Source of the DNA: Arenicola marina
Taxonomy: Eukaryota; Annelida; Polychaeta; Arenicolidae
Reading direction: 5' to 3'
Assembly (NCBI GenBank): GCA_964019135.1
Contig: OZ025252.1
Location: forward strand, 49,264,959-49,328,958
DNA: 64,000 nt
Each line of letters begins with the position of its first letter. The first letter of the stretch is position 1. A program made the translations under genes and the position numbers. Of this stretch, positions 1 to 9,116 are shown in pieces. The notes below the pieces were generated by a model. The model was given only the letters and a program-made list of their open reading frames with translations, ran no database searches and was not told where the DNA came from.

Positions 1-60
1 TATAACCCCGTGGTCGAGACGTAGTGACGTCACGGGGATACCACATCCGCCACATTCCCA
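1..60. other. Left-edge unique sequence with imperfect palindrome
   Basis: Short non-repetitive stretch before the first array. Arms CCCCGTG (6-12) and CACGGGG (31-37) are reverse complements around an 18-base centre, and TATAA at the left edge roughly mirrors GGATA at 36-40. The core TGACGTCA at 25-32 matches the CRE/ATF consensus. The stretch could be the end of a DNA transposon cut by the window edge or a chance hairpin. Nothing here is coding. Confidence 0.4.
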
Positions 61-495
61 GGACTGATCACCCTGTCAATGATCTAATCTAGACCCATGA
101 CTGATAGCACTATGACCATGATCTAATCTATTACCATGACTGATAGCACTACGTCAATGATCCAATCTATTGCCACGGCTGGTATCATTACGTCAATGAT
201 CCAATCTAAAGCCATGGCTGATAGAACTACGTCAATGATCCAATCCATAGCCACGGATGATAGAACTAGGTCAATGATCCAATCTATAGCCATGGCTGAT
301 AGCTCTATGTCAAGGATCCAATCTATAGCCATGGCTCATAGAACTATGTCAATGTTTCAATCTATAGCCACGACTGATAGAACTACGTCAATGTTCTAAT
401 CTATAGCCACGGAAGATACAACTACGTCAAAGATCCAATCTATAGCCATGGCTGATAGCACTATGTCAATGATCCAATCTATAGCCCTGACTGAT
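61..495. repeat. 39-bp minisatellite, 10 full copies
   Basis: Ten consecutive units of exactly 39 bp run from 98 to 487. A degenerate copy precedes them (61-97) and a fragment follows (488-495). Each unit carries versions of GATAGCACTAYGTCAATGAT, then CCAATCTATAGCCA. Differences between units are nearly all substitutions, and no unit changes length. Because 39 is a multiple of three, frames on both strands stay open across the array. This explains the small open frames at 123-332 (minus) and 136-399 (plus), which I do not regard as genes. Confidence 0.93.
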
Positions 496-804
496 CCATG
501 GTTTTATTTCCAAGACTTTCACTCTAAATAATACTTGGGCCATTTTTACTGTGGTAAAACAAAAAAAAGACTGAGGAGATGCCAGACTATTGTTTTCCCA
601 CCGACACTGGCACTGAACCCTCATCCCGGGCTGGAGATAGGATGACGGTGTCCTACAAATAGCAGTATTTAAAAACCTTGGCGTTCTCCGCGGGAATTGG
701 AAGGCTATAACTGTGCCTTGCCCAGAATATCTTAACTCGTCGTCAGCAAAAAACGCTAGTTTATTTTGATTGTGTCGGTGGCAGCCGGAAGTGCACTAGT
801 GCGA
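496..804. other. Single-copy spacer, no gene seen
   Basis: About 310 bp of non-repetitive sequence between the 39-bp and 82-bp arrays. It holds an A8 run at 561-568 and an ETS-like CCGGAAGTG at 785-793, just before the 82-bp array. I see no open frame of useful length, RNA gene or transposon end. Confidence 0.6.
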
Positions 805-3057
805 GACAAACATAGGTGAGCCACGTGGCACTGCGGGCCGCAACCACTACCAACTCATATCAAACAGCTTATATTATAGAGCGCCAGACAAACATAGGTG
901 AGCCACGTGGCACTGCGAGACGCAACCACTACCAACTCATATCAAACAGCTTATATTATAGAGCGCCAGACAAACATAGGTGAGCCACGTGGCACTGCGA
1001 GCCGCAACCACCACCAACTCATATCAAACAGCTTATATTATAGAGCGCCAGACAAACATAGGTGAGCCACGTGACACTGCGAGACGCAACCACTACCAAC
1101 TCATATCAAACAGCTTATATTATAGAGCGCCAGACAAACATAGGTGAGCCACGTGGCACTGCGAGACGCAACCACTACCAACTCATATCAAACAGCTTAT
1201 ATTATAGAGCGCCAGACAAACATAGGTGAGCCACGTGGCACTGCGGGCCGCAACCACTACCAACTCATATCAAACAGCTTATATTACAGAGCGCCAGACA
1301 AACATAGGTGAGCCACGTGGCACTGCGAGCCGCAACCACTACCAACTCATATCAAACAGCTTATATTATAGAGCGCCAGACAAACATAGGTGAGCCACGT
1401 GGCACTGCGAGACGCAACCACTACCAACTCATATCAAACAGCTTATATTATAGAGCGCCAGACAAACATAGGTGAGCCACGTGGCACTGCGGGCCGCAAC
1501 CACTACCAACTCATATCAAACAGCTTATATTACAGAGCGCCAGACAAACATAGGTGAGCCACGTGGCACTGCGGGCCGCAACGACTACCAACTCAAATCA
1601 AACAGCTTATATTATAGAGCGCCAGACAAACACAGGTGAGCCACGTGGCACTGCGAGACGCAACCACTACCAACTCATATCAAACAGCTTATATTATAGA
1701 GCGCCAGACAAACATAGGTGAGCCACGTGGCACTGCGAGACGCAACCACTACCAACTCACATCAAACAGCTTATATTATAGAGCGCCAGACAAACATAGG
1801 TGAGCCACGTGGCACTGCGAGTCGCAACCACTACCAACTGACATCAAACAGCTTATATTATAGAGCGCCAGACAAACATAGGTGAGCCACGTGGCACTGC
1901 GAGCCGCAACCACTACCAACTCATATCAAACAGCTTACATTATAGAGCGCCAGACAAACATAGGTGAGCCACGTGGCACTGCGAGCCGCAACCACCACCA
2001 ACTCATATCAAACAGCTTATATTATAGAGCGCCAGACAAACATAGGTGAACCACGTGGCACTGCGAGACGCAACCACTAACAACTCATATCAAACAGCTT
2101 ATATTATAGAGCGCCAGACAAACATAGGTGAGCCACGTGGCACTGCGAGTCGCATCCACTACCAACTCACATCAAACAGCTTATATTATAGAGCGCCAGA
2201 CAAACATAGGTGAGCCACGTGGCACTGCGAGCCGCAACCACTACCAACTCATATCAAACAGCTTATATTATAGAGCGCCAGACAAACATAGGTGAGCCAC
2301 GTGGCACTGCGAGACGCAACCAGTACCAACTCACATCAAACAGCTTATATTATAGAGCGCCAGACAAACATAGGTGAGCCACGTGGCACTGCGAGCCGCA
2401 ACCACTACCAACTCATATCAAACAGCTTACATTATAGAGCGCCAGACAAACATAGGTGAGCCACGTGGCACTGCGAGCCGCAACCACTACCAACTCATAT
2501 CAAACAGCTTACATTATAGAGCGCCAGACAAACATAGGTGAGCCACGTGGCACTGCGAGCCGCAACCACTACCAACTCATATCAAACAGCTTATATTACA
2601 GAGCGTCAGACAAACATAGGTGAGCCACGTGGCACTGCGAGACGCAACCACTACCAACTCATATCAAACAGCTTACATTATAGAGCGCCAGACAAACATA
2701 GGTGAGCCACGTGGCCCTGCGAGCCGCAACCACTACCAACTCATATCAAACAGCTTACATTATAGAGCGCCAGACAAACATAGGTGAGCCACGTGGCCCT
2801 GCGAGCCGCAACCACTACCAACTCACATCAAACAGCTTACATTATAGAGCGCCAGACAAACATAGGTGAGCCACGTGGCACTGCGAGACGCAACCACTAC
2901 CAACTCATATCAAACAGCTTACATTATAGAGCGTCAGACAAACATAGGTGAGCCACGTGGCACTGCGAGACGCAACCACTACCAACTCATATCAAACAGC
3001 TTACATTATAGAGCGCCAGACAAACACAGGTGAGCCACGTGGCACTGCGAGACGCAA
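805..3057. repeat. 82-bp tandem array, 27 units plus a partial
   Basis: Units begin GACAAACATAGGTGAGCCAC at 805, 887 and so on to 3019. (3019-805)/82 is exactly 27, so there is no net length change in 2.2 kb; the 28th unit is cut at about 3057. Each unit carries CACGTG, usually inside the perfect 10-bp palindrome GCCACGTGGC, and later an AT-rich CTTATATTATAGAG. Variation is concentrated at a few sites: GAGACGC, GAGCCGC, GGGCCGC or GAGTCGC after the palindrome; CATATC or CACATC; TTATATT or TTACATT. The TTACATT form dominates the right-hand copies, as expected when neighbouring units share history. The family is not recognised. Confidence 0.96.
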
Positions 3058-4415
3058 CATGTCCCTCCCCCTCCCAATGGTTGACAGCACACATAGCTTG
3101 AGAGACAGCCAAGGGAATAGGACATGCCCCTCCCCCTCCCAATGGTTGACAGCACACATAGCTTGAGAGACAGCCAAGGGAATAGAACATGCCCCTCCCC
3201 CTCCTAATGGTTGACAGCACACATAGCTTGAGAGACAGCCAAGGGAATGGGACATGCCCCTCCCCCTCCCAATGGTTGACAGCACACATAGCTTGAGAGA
3301 CAGCCAAGGGAATATAACATGCCCCTCCCCCTCCCAATGGTTGAGAGCACACATAGCTTGAGCGACAGCCAAGGGAATAGGACATGCCCCTGCCCCTCCC
3401 AATGGTTGACAGCACACATAGCTTGAGAGACAGCCAAGGGAATAGGACATGTCCCTCCCCCTCCCAATGGTTGACAGCACACATAGCTTGATAGGTAGCC
3501 ATGGGAATAGAACATGCCCCTCCCCCTCCCAATGGTTGATAGCACACATAGCTTGAGAGACAGCCAAGGGAATAGGACATGCCCCTCCCCCTCCCAATGG
3601 TTGACAGCACACATAGCTTGATAGGTAGCCATGGGAATAGGACATGCCCCTCCCCCTCCCAATGGTTGACAGCACACATAGCTTGAGACAGCCAAGGGAA
3701 TAGGACATGCCCCTGCCCCTCCCAATGGTTGACAGCACACATAGCTTGAGAGACAGCCAAGGGAATAGGACATGCCCCTCCCCCTCCCAATGATTGACAG
3801 CACACATAGCTTGATAGGTAGCCATGGGAATAGGACATGCCCCTCCCCCTCCCAATGGTTGATAGCACACATAGCTTGATAGGTAGCCATATGAATAGGA
3901 CATGCCCCTTCCCCTCCCAACGGTTGACAGCACACATAGCTTGATAGGTAGCCATGGGAATAGAACATGCCCCTCCCCCTCCCAATGGTTGACAGCACAC
4001 ATAGCTTGAGAGACAGCCAAGGGAATAGGACATGCCCCTCCCCCTCCCAATGGTTGACAGCACACATAGCTTGAGAGACAGCCAAGGGAATAGGACATGC
4101 CCCTCGCCCTCCCAATGGTTGACAGCACACATAGCTTGAGAGACAGCCAAGGGAATAGGACATGCCCCTCCCCCTCCCAATGGTTGACAGCACACATAGC
4201 TTGAGAGACAGCCAAGGGAATAGGACATGTCCCTCCCCCTCCCAATGGTTGACAGCACACATAGCTTGAGAGACAGCCAAGGGAATAGGACATGCCCCTG
4301 CCCCTCCCAATGGTTGACAGCACACATAGCTTGATAGGTAGCCATGGGAATAGAACATGCCCCTCCCCCTCCCAATGGTTGACAGCACACAGCACACAGC
4401 ACTTGAGAGACAGCC
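3058..4415. repeat. 65-bp tandem array, about 21 units, two subtypes
   Basis: Units begin CATGCCCCTCCCCCTCCCAA and contain GGTTGACAGCACACATAGCT. Starts are 65 bp apart (3058, 3123, ...), apart from one unit near 3685 that is 2 bp short. Two subtypes of equal length are interspersed: the common one has GAGAGACAGCCAAGGG, the rarer one GATAGGTAGCCATGGG (for example near 3490, 3611, 3935 and 4333). The last unit degenerates through a CAGCACACAGCACA stutter at about 4384-4401. Since 65 is not a multiple of three and the unit lacks stops on the minus strand, all three minus frames are open. That gives spurious 400-590-codon frames with a 65-residue period. Confidence 0.95.
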
Positions 4416-5699
4416 CTGTAGATAATGTGTTTATGTATGGCAGGTAATGTGTTGATACAGACCAGAGTATTGTGTTGATACATGGCAGGTTGATGTGTTG
4501 ATACAGGGGATGGTAATGCGTTTATACAGACCAGAGTAATGTGGCGATACAGACCAGCGTAATGTGTTGATACAGGGCAGGGTAATGACAGTGTTGATAC
4601 GTGACAGGTTAATTTGTTGATACAGGGGATGGTAATGTGTTGATACAAGGCAGGGTAATGTGCTGATACAGGGCAGGGCAATGTGTTTTTACAGAGCAGG
4701 TAATGTGTTGACACATGGCAGGTAATGTGTTGATACAGGGCAGGTAATGTGTCGATACAGGGCACGGAAATGTGTTGATACAGGGGATGGTAATGTGTTG
4801 ATACAGGACAGGGTTATGTGATCATACAGGGCAGGTAATGTGGTAATACAGGGCAGGATAATGTGTTGATACAGGTCAGGGTAATGTGTTTATACAGGGG
4901 ATGGTAATGTGTTGATACAGGGCAGCGTAATGTGTTGATACAGGGGATGGTAATGTCTTCATACAGGGCAGGTAACGTGTTGATACAGGTCATGTAATGC
5001 GGTGATAGAGGGCAGGTAATGTGTTGATACAGGGCAGGGCAATGTGTTGATACAGGGGATGGTAATGTGGTGATAAAGGGCAGGGTAATGTGTTGATACA
5101 GAGGATGGTAATGTGTTGATACAGGGGATGGTAATGTGTTGATACAGGGGATGGTTATGTGTTGATACAGGGCAGGGTAATGTGCTGATATAGGGCAGGT
5201 AATATGGTCATACAGGGCTGGTGATGTGTTAATACAGGGCATGGTATTATGTTGATACAGGGCAGGGTAATGTGCTGTTACAGAGCAGGTAATGTGTTGA
5301 CACATGGCAGGTAATGTGTTGATGCAGGGCAGGATACTATGTTTATAAAGGGGATGGTAATGTGTTGATACATGGCAGGTAATGTGTTGATACAGGGCAG
5401 GTTTTGTGTCGATACAGGCCAGGGAAATGTGTTGATACAGGGTATGGTAATGTGTTGATACAGGGCAGGGTAATGTGTTGATACAGGGCAGGGTAATGTG
5501 TTGATACAGGGCAGGGTAATGTGTTGATACAAGGCTGGGTTATGTGCTGATACAGGGCAGGTAATGTGGTCATACAGGGCAGGTAATGTGTTAATATAGA
5601 GCAGGGTAATGTGTTTATGCAGGGGATGGTAATGTGTTGATACAGGGCAGCGTAATGTGTTGATACAGGGGATGGTAATGTGTTGATACAGGGTAGTGC
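4416..5699. repeat. 22-23-bp minisatellite, about 56 units
   Basis: The unit is AATGTGTTGATACAGGGCAG followed by GT or GGT. A common variant has GGGGATGGT in place of GGGCAGGGT. Units are 22 or 23 bp and fairly divergent, with substitutions such as GTGGTCATAC, GTGCTGATAC and GTGTTTATAC. Minus-strand frames are open with a 23-residue cycle because of the unit's base content. It grades directly into the 68-bp array at 5700, whose unit is built from three diverged copies of this one. Confidence 0.93.
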
Positions 5700-8480
5700 A
5701 ATGAGTTGATGTAGGACGGAGTAATGCATTGATAAATTGTAGGGTGTGTGGTGATGCAGGGTAGTGTAATGAGTTGATTATAGGACGGAGTAATGCATTG
5801 GTAAATGGCAGGGTATGTGGTGATGCAGGGTAGTGTAATGAGTTGATGTAGGATTGAGTAATGCATTGGTAAATGGCAGGGTATGTGGTGATGCAGGATA
5901 GTGTAATGAGTTGATGTAGGACGGAGTAATGCATTGATAAATTGTAGGGTGTGTGGTGACGCAGGGTAGTCTAATGAGTTGATGTAGGATGGAGTAATGC
6001 ATTGATAAATTGTAGGGTATGTGGTGATGCAGGGTAGTGTAATGAGTTGATGTAGGACGGAGTAATGCATTGATAAATTGTAGGGTGTGTGGTGATGCAG
6101 GGTAGTGTAATGAGTTGATTATAGGACGGAGTAATGCATTGGTAAATGGCAGGGTATGTGGTGATGCAGGGTAGTGTAATGAGTTGATGTAGGACGGAGT
6201 AGTGCATTGGTAAATGGCAGGGTATGTGGTGATGCAGGATAGTGTAATGAGTTGATGTAGGATGGAGTAATGCATTGGTAAATGGCAGGGTGTGTGGTGA
6301 TGCAGGGTAGTGTAATGAGTTGATGTAGGACGCAGTAATGCATTGGTAAATGGCAGGGTGTGTGGTGATGCAGGGTAGTGTAATGAGTTGATGTAGGACG
6401 GAGTAATGCATTGGTAAATGGCAGGGTATGTGGTGATGCAGGATAGTGTAATGAGTTAATGTAGGACGGACTAATGCATTGGTAAATGGCAGGGTATGTG
6501 GTGATGCAGGGTAGTGTAATGAGTTGATGTAGGATGGAGTAATGCATTGGTAAATGGCAGGGTATGTTGTGATGCAGGGTAGCGTAATGAGTTGATGTAG
6601 GATGGAGTAATGCATTGGTAAATGGCAGGGTATGTGGTGATGCAGGGTAGTGTAATGAGTTGATGTAGGACGGACTAATGCATTGGGAAATGGCAGGGTA
6701 TGTGGTGATGCAGGGTAGTGTAATGAGTTGATGTAGGATGGAGTAATGCATTGGTAAATGGCAGGGTATGTTGTGATGCAGGGTAGCGTAATGAGTTGAT
6801 GTAGGATGGAGTAATGCATTGGTAAATGGCAGGGTATGTGGTGATGCAGGGTAGTGTAATGAGTTGATGTAGGACGGACTAATGCATTGGGAAATGGCAG
6901 GGTATGTTGTGATGCAGGGTAGTGTAATGAGTTGATGTAGGATGGAGTAATGCATTGTTAAATGGCAGGGTATGTGGTGATGCAGGGTAGTGTAATGAGT
7001 TGATGTAGGATGGAGTAATGCATTGGTAAATGGCAGGGTATGTGGTGATGCAGGGTAGTGTAATGAGTTGATGTAGGACGGAGTAATGCATTGGTAAATG
7101 GCAGGGTATGTGGTGATGCAGGGTAGTGTAATGAGTTGATGTAGGACGCAGTAATGCATTGGTAAATGGCAGGGTATGTGGTGATGCAGGGTAGTGTAAT
7201 GAGTTGATGTAGGACGCAGCAATGCATTGGTAAATGGCAGGGTATGTGGTGATGCAGGGTAGTGTAATTAGTTGATGTAGGACGGAGTAATGCATTGGTA
7301 AATGGCAGGGTATGTGTTGATGCAGGGTAGTGTAATGAGTTGATGTAGGACGGAGTAATGCATTGGTAAATGGCAGGGTATGTTGTGATGCAGGGTAGTG
7401 TAATGAGTTGATGTAGGACGGAGTAATGCATTGGTAAATGGCAGGGTATGTGTTGATGCAGGGTAGTGTAATGAGTTGATGTAGGACGGAGTAATGCATT
7501 GGTAAATGGCAGGGTATGTGGTGATGCAGGGTAGTGTAATGAGTTGATGTAGGACGGAGTAATGCATTGGTAAATGGCAGGGTATGTGGTGATGCAGGGT
7601 AGTGTAATGAGTTGATGTAGGACGGACTAATGCATTGGGAAATGGCAGGGTATGTGGTGATGCAGGGTAGTGTAATGAGTTGATGTAGGACGGAGTAATG
7701 CATTGGTAAATGGCAGGGTATGTGGTGATGCAGGGTAGTGTAATGAGTTAATGTAGTACGGAGTAATGCATTGATAAATGGCAGGGTATGTGGTGATGCA
7801 GGGTAGTGTAATGAGTTGATGTAGGACGGAGTAATGCATTGGTAAATGGCAGGGTATGTGGTGATGCAGGGTAGTGTAATGAGTTGATGTAGGACGGACT
7901 AATGCATTGGGAAATGGCAGGGTATGTGGTGATGCAGGGTAGTGTAATGAGTTGATGTAGGACGGAGTAATGCATTGGTAAATGGCAGGGTATGTGGTGA
8001 TGCAGGGTAGTGTAATGAGTTGATGTAGGACGGACTAATGCATTGGGAAATGGCAGGGTATGTGGTGATGCAGGGTAGTGTAATGAGTTAATGTAGTACG
8101 GAGTAATGCATTGATAAATGGCAGGGTATGTGGTGATGCAGGGTAGTGTAATGAGTTGATGTAGGACGGAGTAATGCATTGGTAAATGGCAGGGTATGTG
8201 GTGATGCAGGGTAGTGTAATGAGTTGATGTAGGACGGACTAATGCATTGGGAAATGGCAGGGTATGTTGTGATGCAGGGTAGTGTAATGAGTTGATGTCG
8301 GATGGAATAAGGCATTGGTAAATAGCAGGGTATGTGGTGATGCAGGGTAGTGTAATGAGTTGATGTCGGATGGAATAAGGCATTGGTAAATGGCAGGGTA
8401 TGTGGTGATGCAGGGTAGTGTAATGAGTTGATGTAGGACGGAGTAATAAATAGGTAGATGGTAAATGGCAGGATATGTCC
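5700..8480. repeat. 68-bp higher-order array, 40 units plus a partial
   Basis: Units start at 5700 and repeat every 68 bp; two units with TTGATTATAGG carry one extra base (near 5778 and 6118). Forty units end at 8421, and a decayed 41st reaches about 8480. Each unit splits into 23 + 23 + 22 bp blocks beginning AATGAGTTGATGTAGG, AATGCATTGGTAAATGG and ATGTGGTGATGCAGGG. Each block aligns with the 22-23-bp repeat immediately to the left. Units are far more alike than the three blocks within a unit, which is the defining property of a higher-order repeat. The long minus-strand frames here have a 68-residue cycle and are not genes. Confidence 0.95.
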
Positions 8481-8491
8481 ACATTTCCCCG

Positions 8492-8502
8492 ACTGTATTC
8501 AT
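8492..8502. repeat. Left target-site duplication of SINE
   Basis: ACTGTATTCAT at 8492-8502 is repeated without mismatch at 8763-8773, immediately outside the two ends of the SINE. Confidence 0.9.
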
Positions 8503-8519
8503 CTTTGGGGCCGACGCGA

Positions 8520-8530
8520 TAGCTCAGTGG
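8520..8530 (+). promoter_or_regulatory. RNA polymerase III A box of the SINE
   Basis: TAGCTCAGTGG matches the internal promoter A-box consensus TRGYNNARNGG at every constrained position. Confidence 0.85.
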
Positions 8531-8590
8531 GCTAGAGCCCTCGCATTGAGTGTTCTGGTCACCTGAGAGCCTAACGGCACATGGGTCGGT

Positions 8591-8601
8591 GGTTCGAGCC
8601 C
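8591..8601 (+). promoter_or_regulatory. RNA polymerase III B box of the SINE
   Basis: GGTTCGAGCCC matches the B-box consensus GGTTCGANNCC at every constrained position. It lies downstream of the A box in the same orientation. Confidence 0.85.
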
Positions 8602-8762
8602 TGCTGTGGCCATGTTTGTGTGGTCGCAGGATAAAGATCCCACGTCTTTCTTCGCAAAGAGTAGGGGGTAACCCCCGGCGGCATGGCTCCACTCTCCCTT
8701 CCATCACTTTGACGCGATATGACCAAAAAGCGGTTAAAGCGTCCTGAATAACCAACCAACCA

Positions 8763-8773
8763 ACTGTATTCAT
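8763..8773. repeat. Right target-site duplication of SINE
   Basis: ACTGTATTCAT, identical to 8492-8502. It follows directly after the CCAA tail, as expected for target-primed reverse transcription. Confidence 0.9.
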
Positions 8774-9116
8774 TCCCCGGTCTCTGCTCAGTACACTACC
8801 CACTGAGCTGCAGATCACAGCGGTGTCAAGTACCTGATCGCTAACAACAGGCCGGCCGAGACGACCCGGATGTAGGCTTACGACTGTCTACTTACTGGGG
8901 GCGGTGACGGCGTCGTGCCGTGCCTCTTGTTCGCCAGGTGGCGTGCCGGAGGGGTCCGCGACCCGCGATGGTAGGTAACCCTTCAGGAAGTAGGGGCTGA
9001 GCTGGGTGGCTGTCGGGACGACCTTCCGCGGCCGACTGGGGGGAACCGGGAAGCTGCAGAGGATGTCAGCCTGGTGCGGCACCCGGTAACTCCTGGAGCG
9101 ACAGGACATGTAGGTC
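8774..9116. other. GC-rich low-copy spacer
   Basis: About 340 bp of non-tandem, CpG-containing sequence between the SINE and the 42/44-bp array. It resembles no neighbour. It may be ordinary host DNA or the remains of an older interspersed repeat. On the minus strand, CAGCTCAGTGGGTAGTGTAC (about 8792-8811) recalls a tRNA-type A box, but no B box follows. Confidence 0.5.
8888..9109 (-). CDS. Unassigned 73-codon open frame, doubtful
   Basis: Minus-strand frame from ATG at 9107-9109 to TAG at 8888-8890, with an in-frame TGA six codons before the ATG. It is the only non-repetitive open frame of note in the window. The product is rich in Pro, Ser and Arg and contains the stretch QLSPYFLKGYLPSRVADPSG. 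I recognise no domain, signal peptide or membrane segment. GTAAGT at 8890-8895 (minus strand) matches a consensus 5' splice site and overlaps the stop, so the frame could be a 5' exon, but it could equally be chance openness in GC-rich DNA or part of an old transposon. No neighbouring exon is visible: the downstream side is the SINE and tandem arrays. Confidence 0.15.
   Translation of the reverse strand: MSCRSRSYRVPHQADILCSFPVPPSRPRKVVPTATQLSPYFLKGYLPSRVADPSGTPPGEQEARHDAVTAPSK

Larger units (their letters stand above)
8503..8762 (+). mobile_element. tRNA-derived SINE
   Basis: A 260-bp element bounded by a perfect 11-bp target-site duplication. The 5' part is tRNA-related, with A box TAGCTCAGTGG (8520-8530) and B box GGTTCGAGCCC (8591-8601). 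Their spacing of about 60 bp is wider than in an ordinary tRNA gene, and the T-stem pairs poorly, so this is a SINE head and not a functional tRNA. An unrelated body follows (about 8612-8748), containing GACGCGATATGACC, and then a tail of CCAA repeats. There is no run of four T on the sense strand, which suits full-length RNA polymerase III transcription. Such elements move using a partner LINE's reverse transcriptase; the partner is not identified. The intact duplication suggests a fairly recent insertion. Confidence 0.9.

Noticed and set aside
123-399. Small open frames on both strands of the 39-bp array
   Set aside because: The unit length is a multiple of three and the unit lacks stops, so frames stay open on both strands without any coding function.
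785-793. ETS-type promoter element before the 82-bp array
   Set aside because: A single CCGGAAGTG match without a gene, initiator or CpG island around it is expected by chance.
2987-4765. 592-codon minus-strand open frame
   Set aside because: It runs through three unrelated tandem arrays (82, 65 and 22-23 bp). Its 65-residue cycle comes from frame rotation through a 65-bp unit.
8513-8612. Functional tRNA gene
   Set aside because: A and B boxes are present, but box spacing is too wide, the T-stem pairs poorly, and the region is the head of a SINE bounded by target-site duplications.
8550-8759. Two 60-65-codon open frames
   Set aside because: They lie within the SINE or overlap it on opposite strands and cross its tRNA-like promoter and tail.
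5278-8818. Minus-strand frames with HYPALYQHIT- or HYSVLHQLIT-type repeats
   Set aside because: They are cyclic readings of the 23-bp and 68-bp repeats in every minus frame, so they are not specific to one coding frame.
8774-8830. Second, older tRNA-type SINE on the minus strand
   Set aside because: Only an A-box-like CAGCTCAGTGG is visible. There is no B box, tail or flanking duplication, so it cannot be supported.
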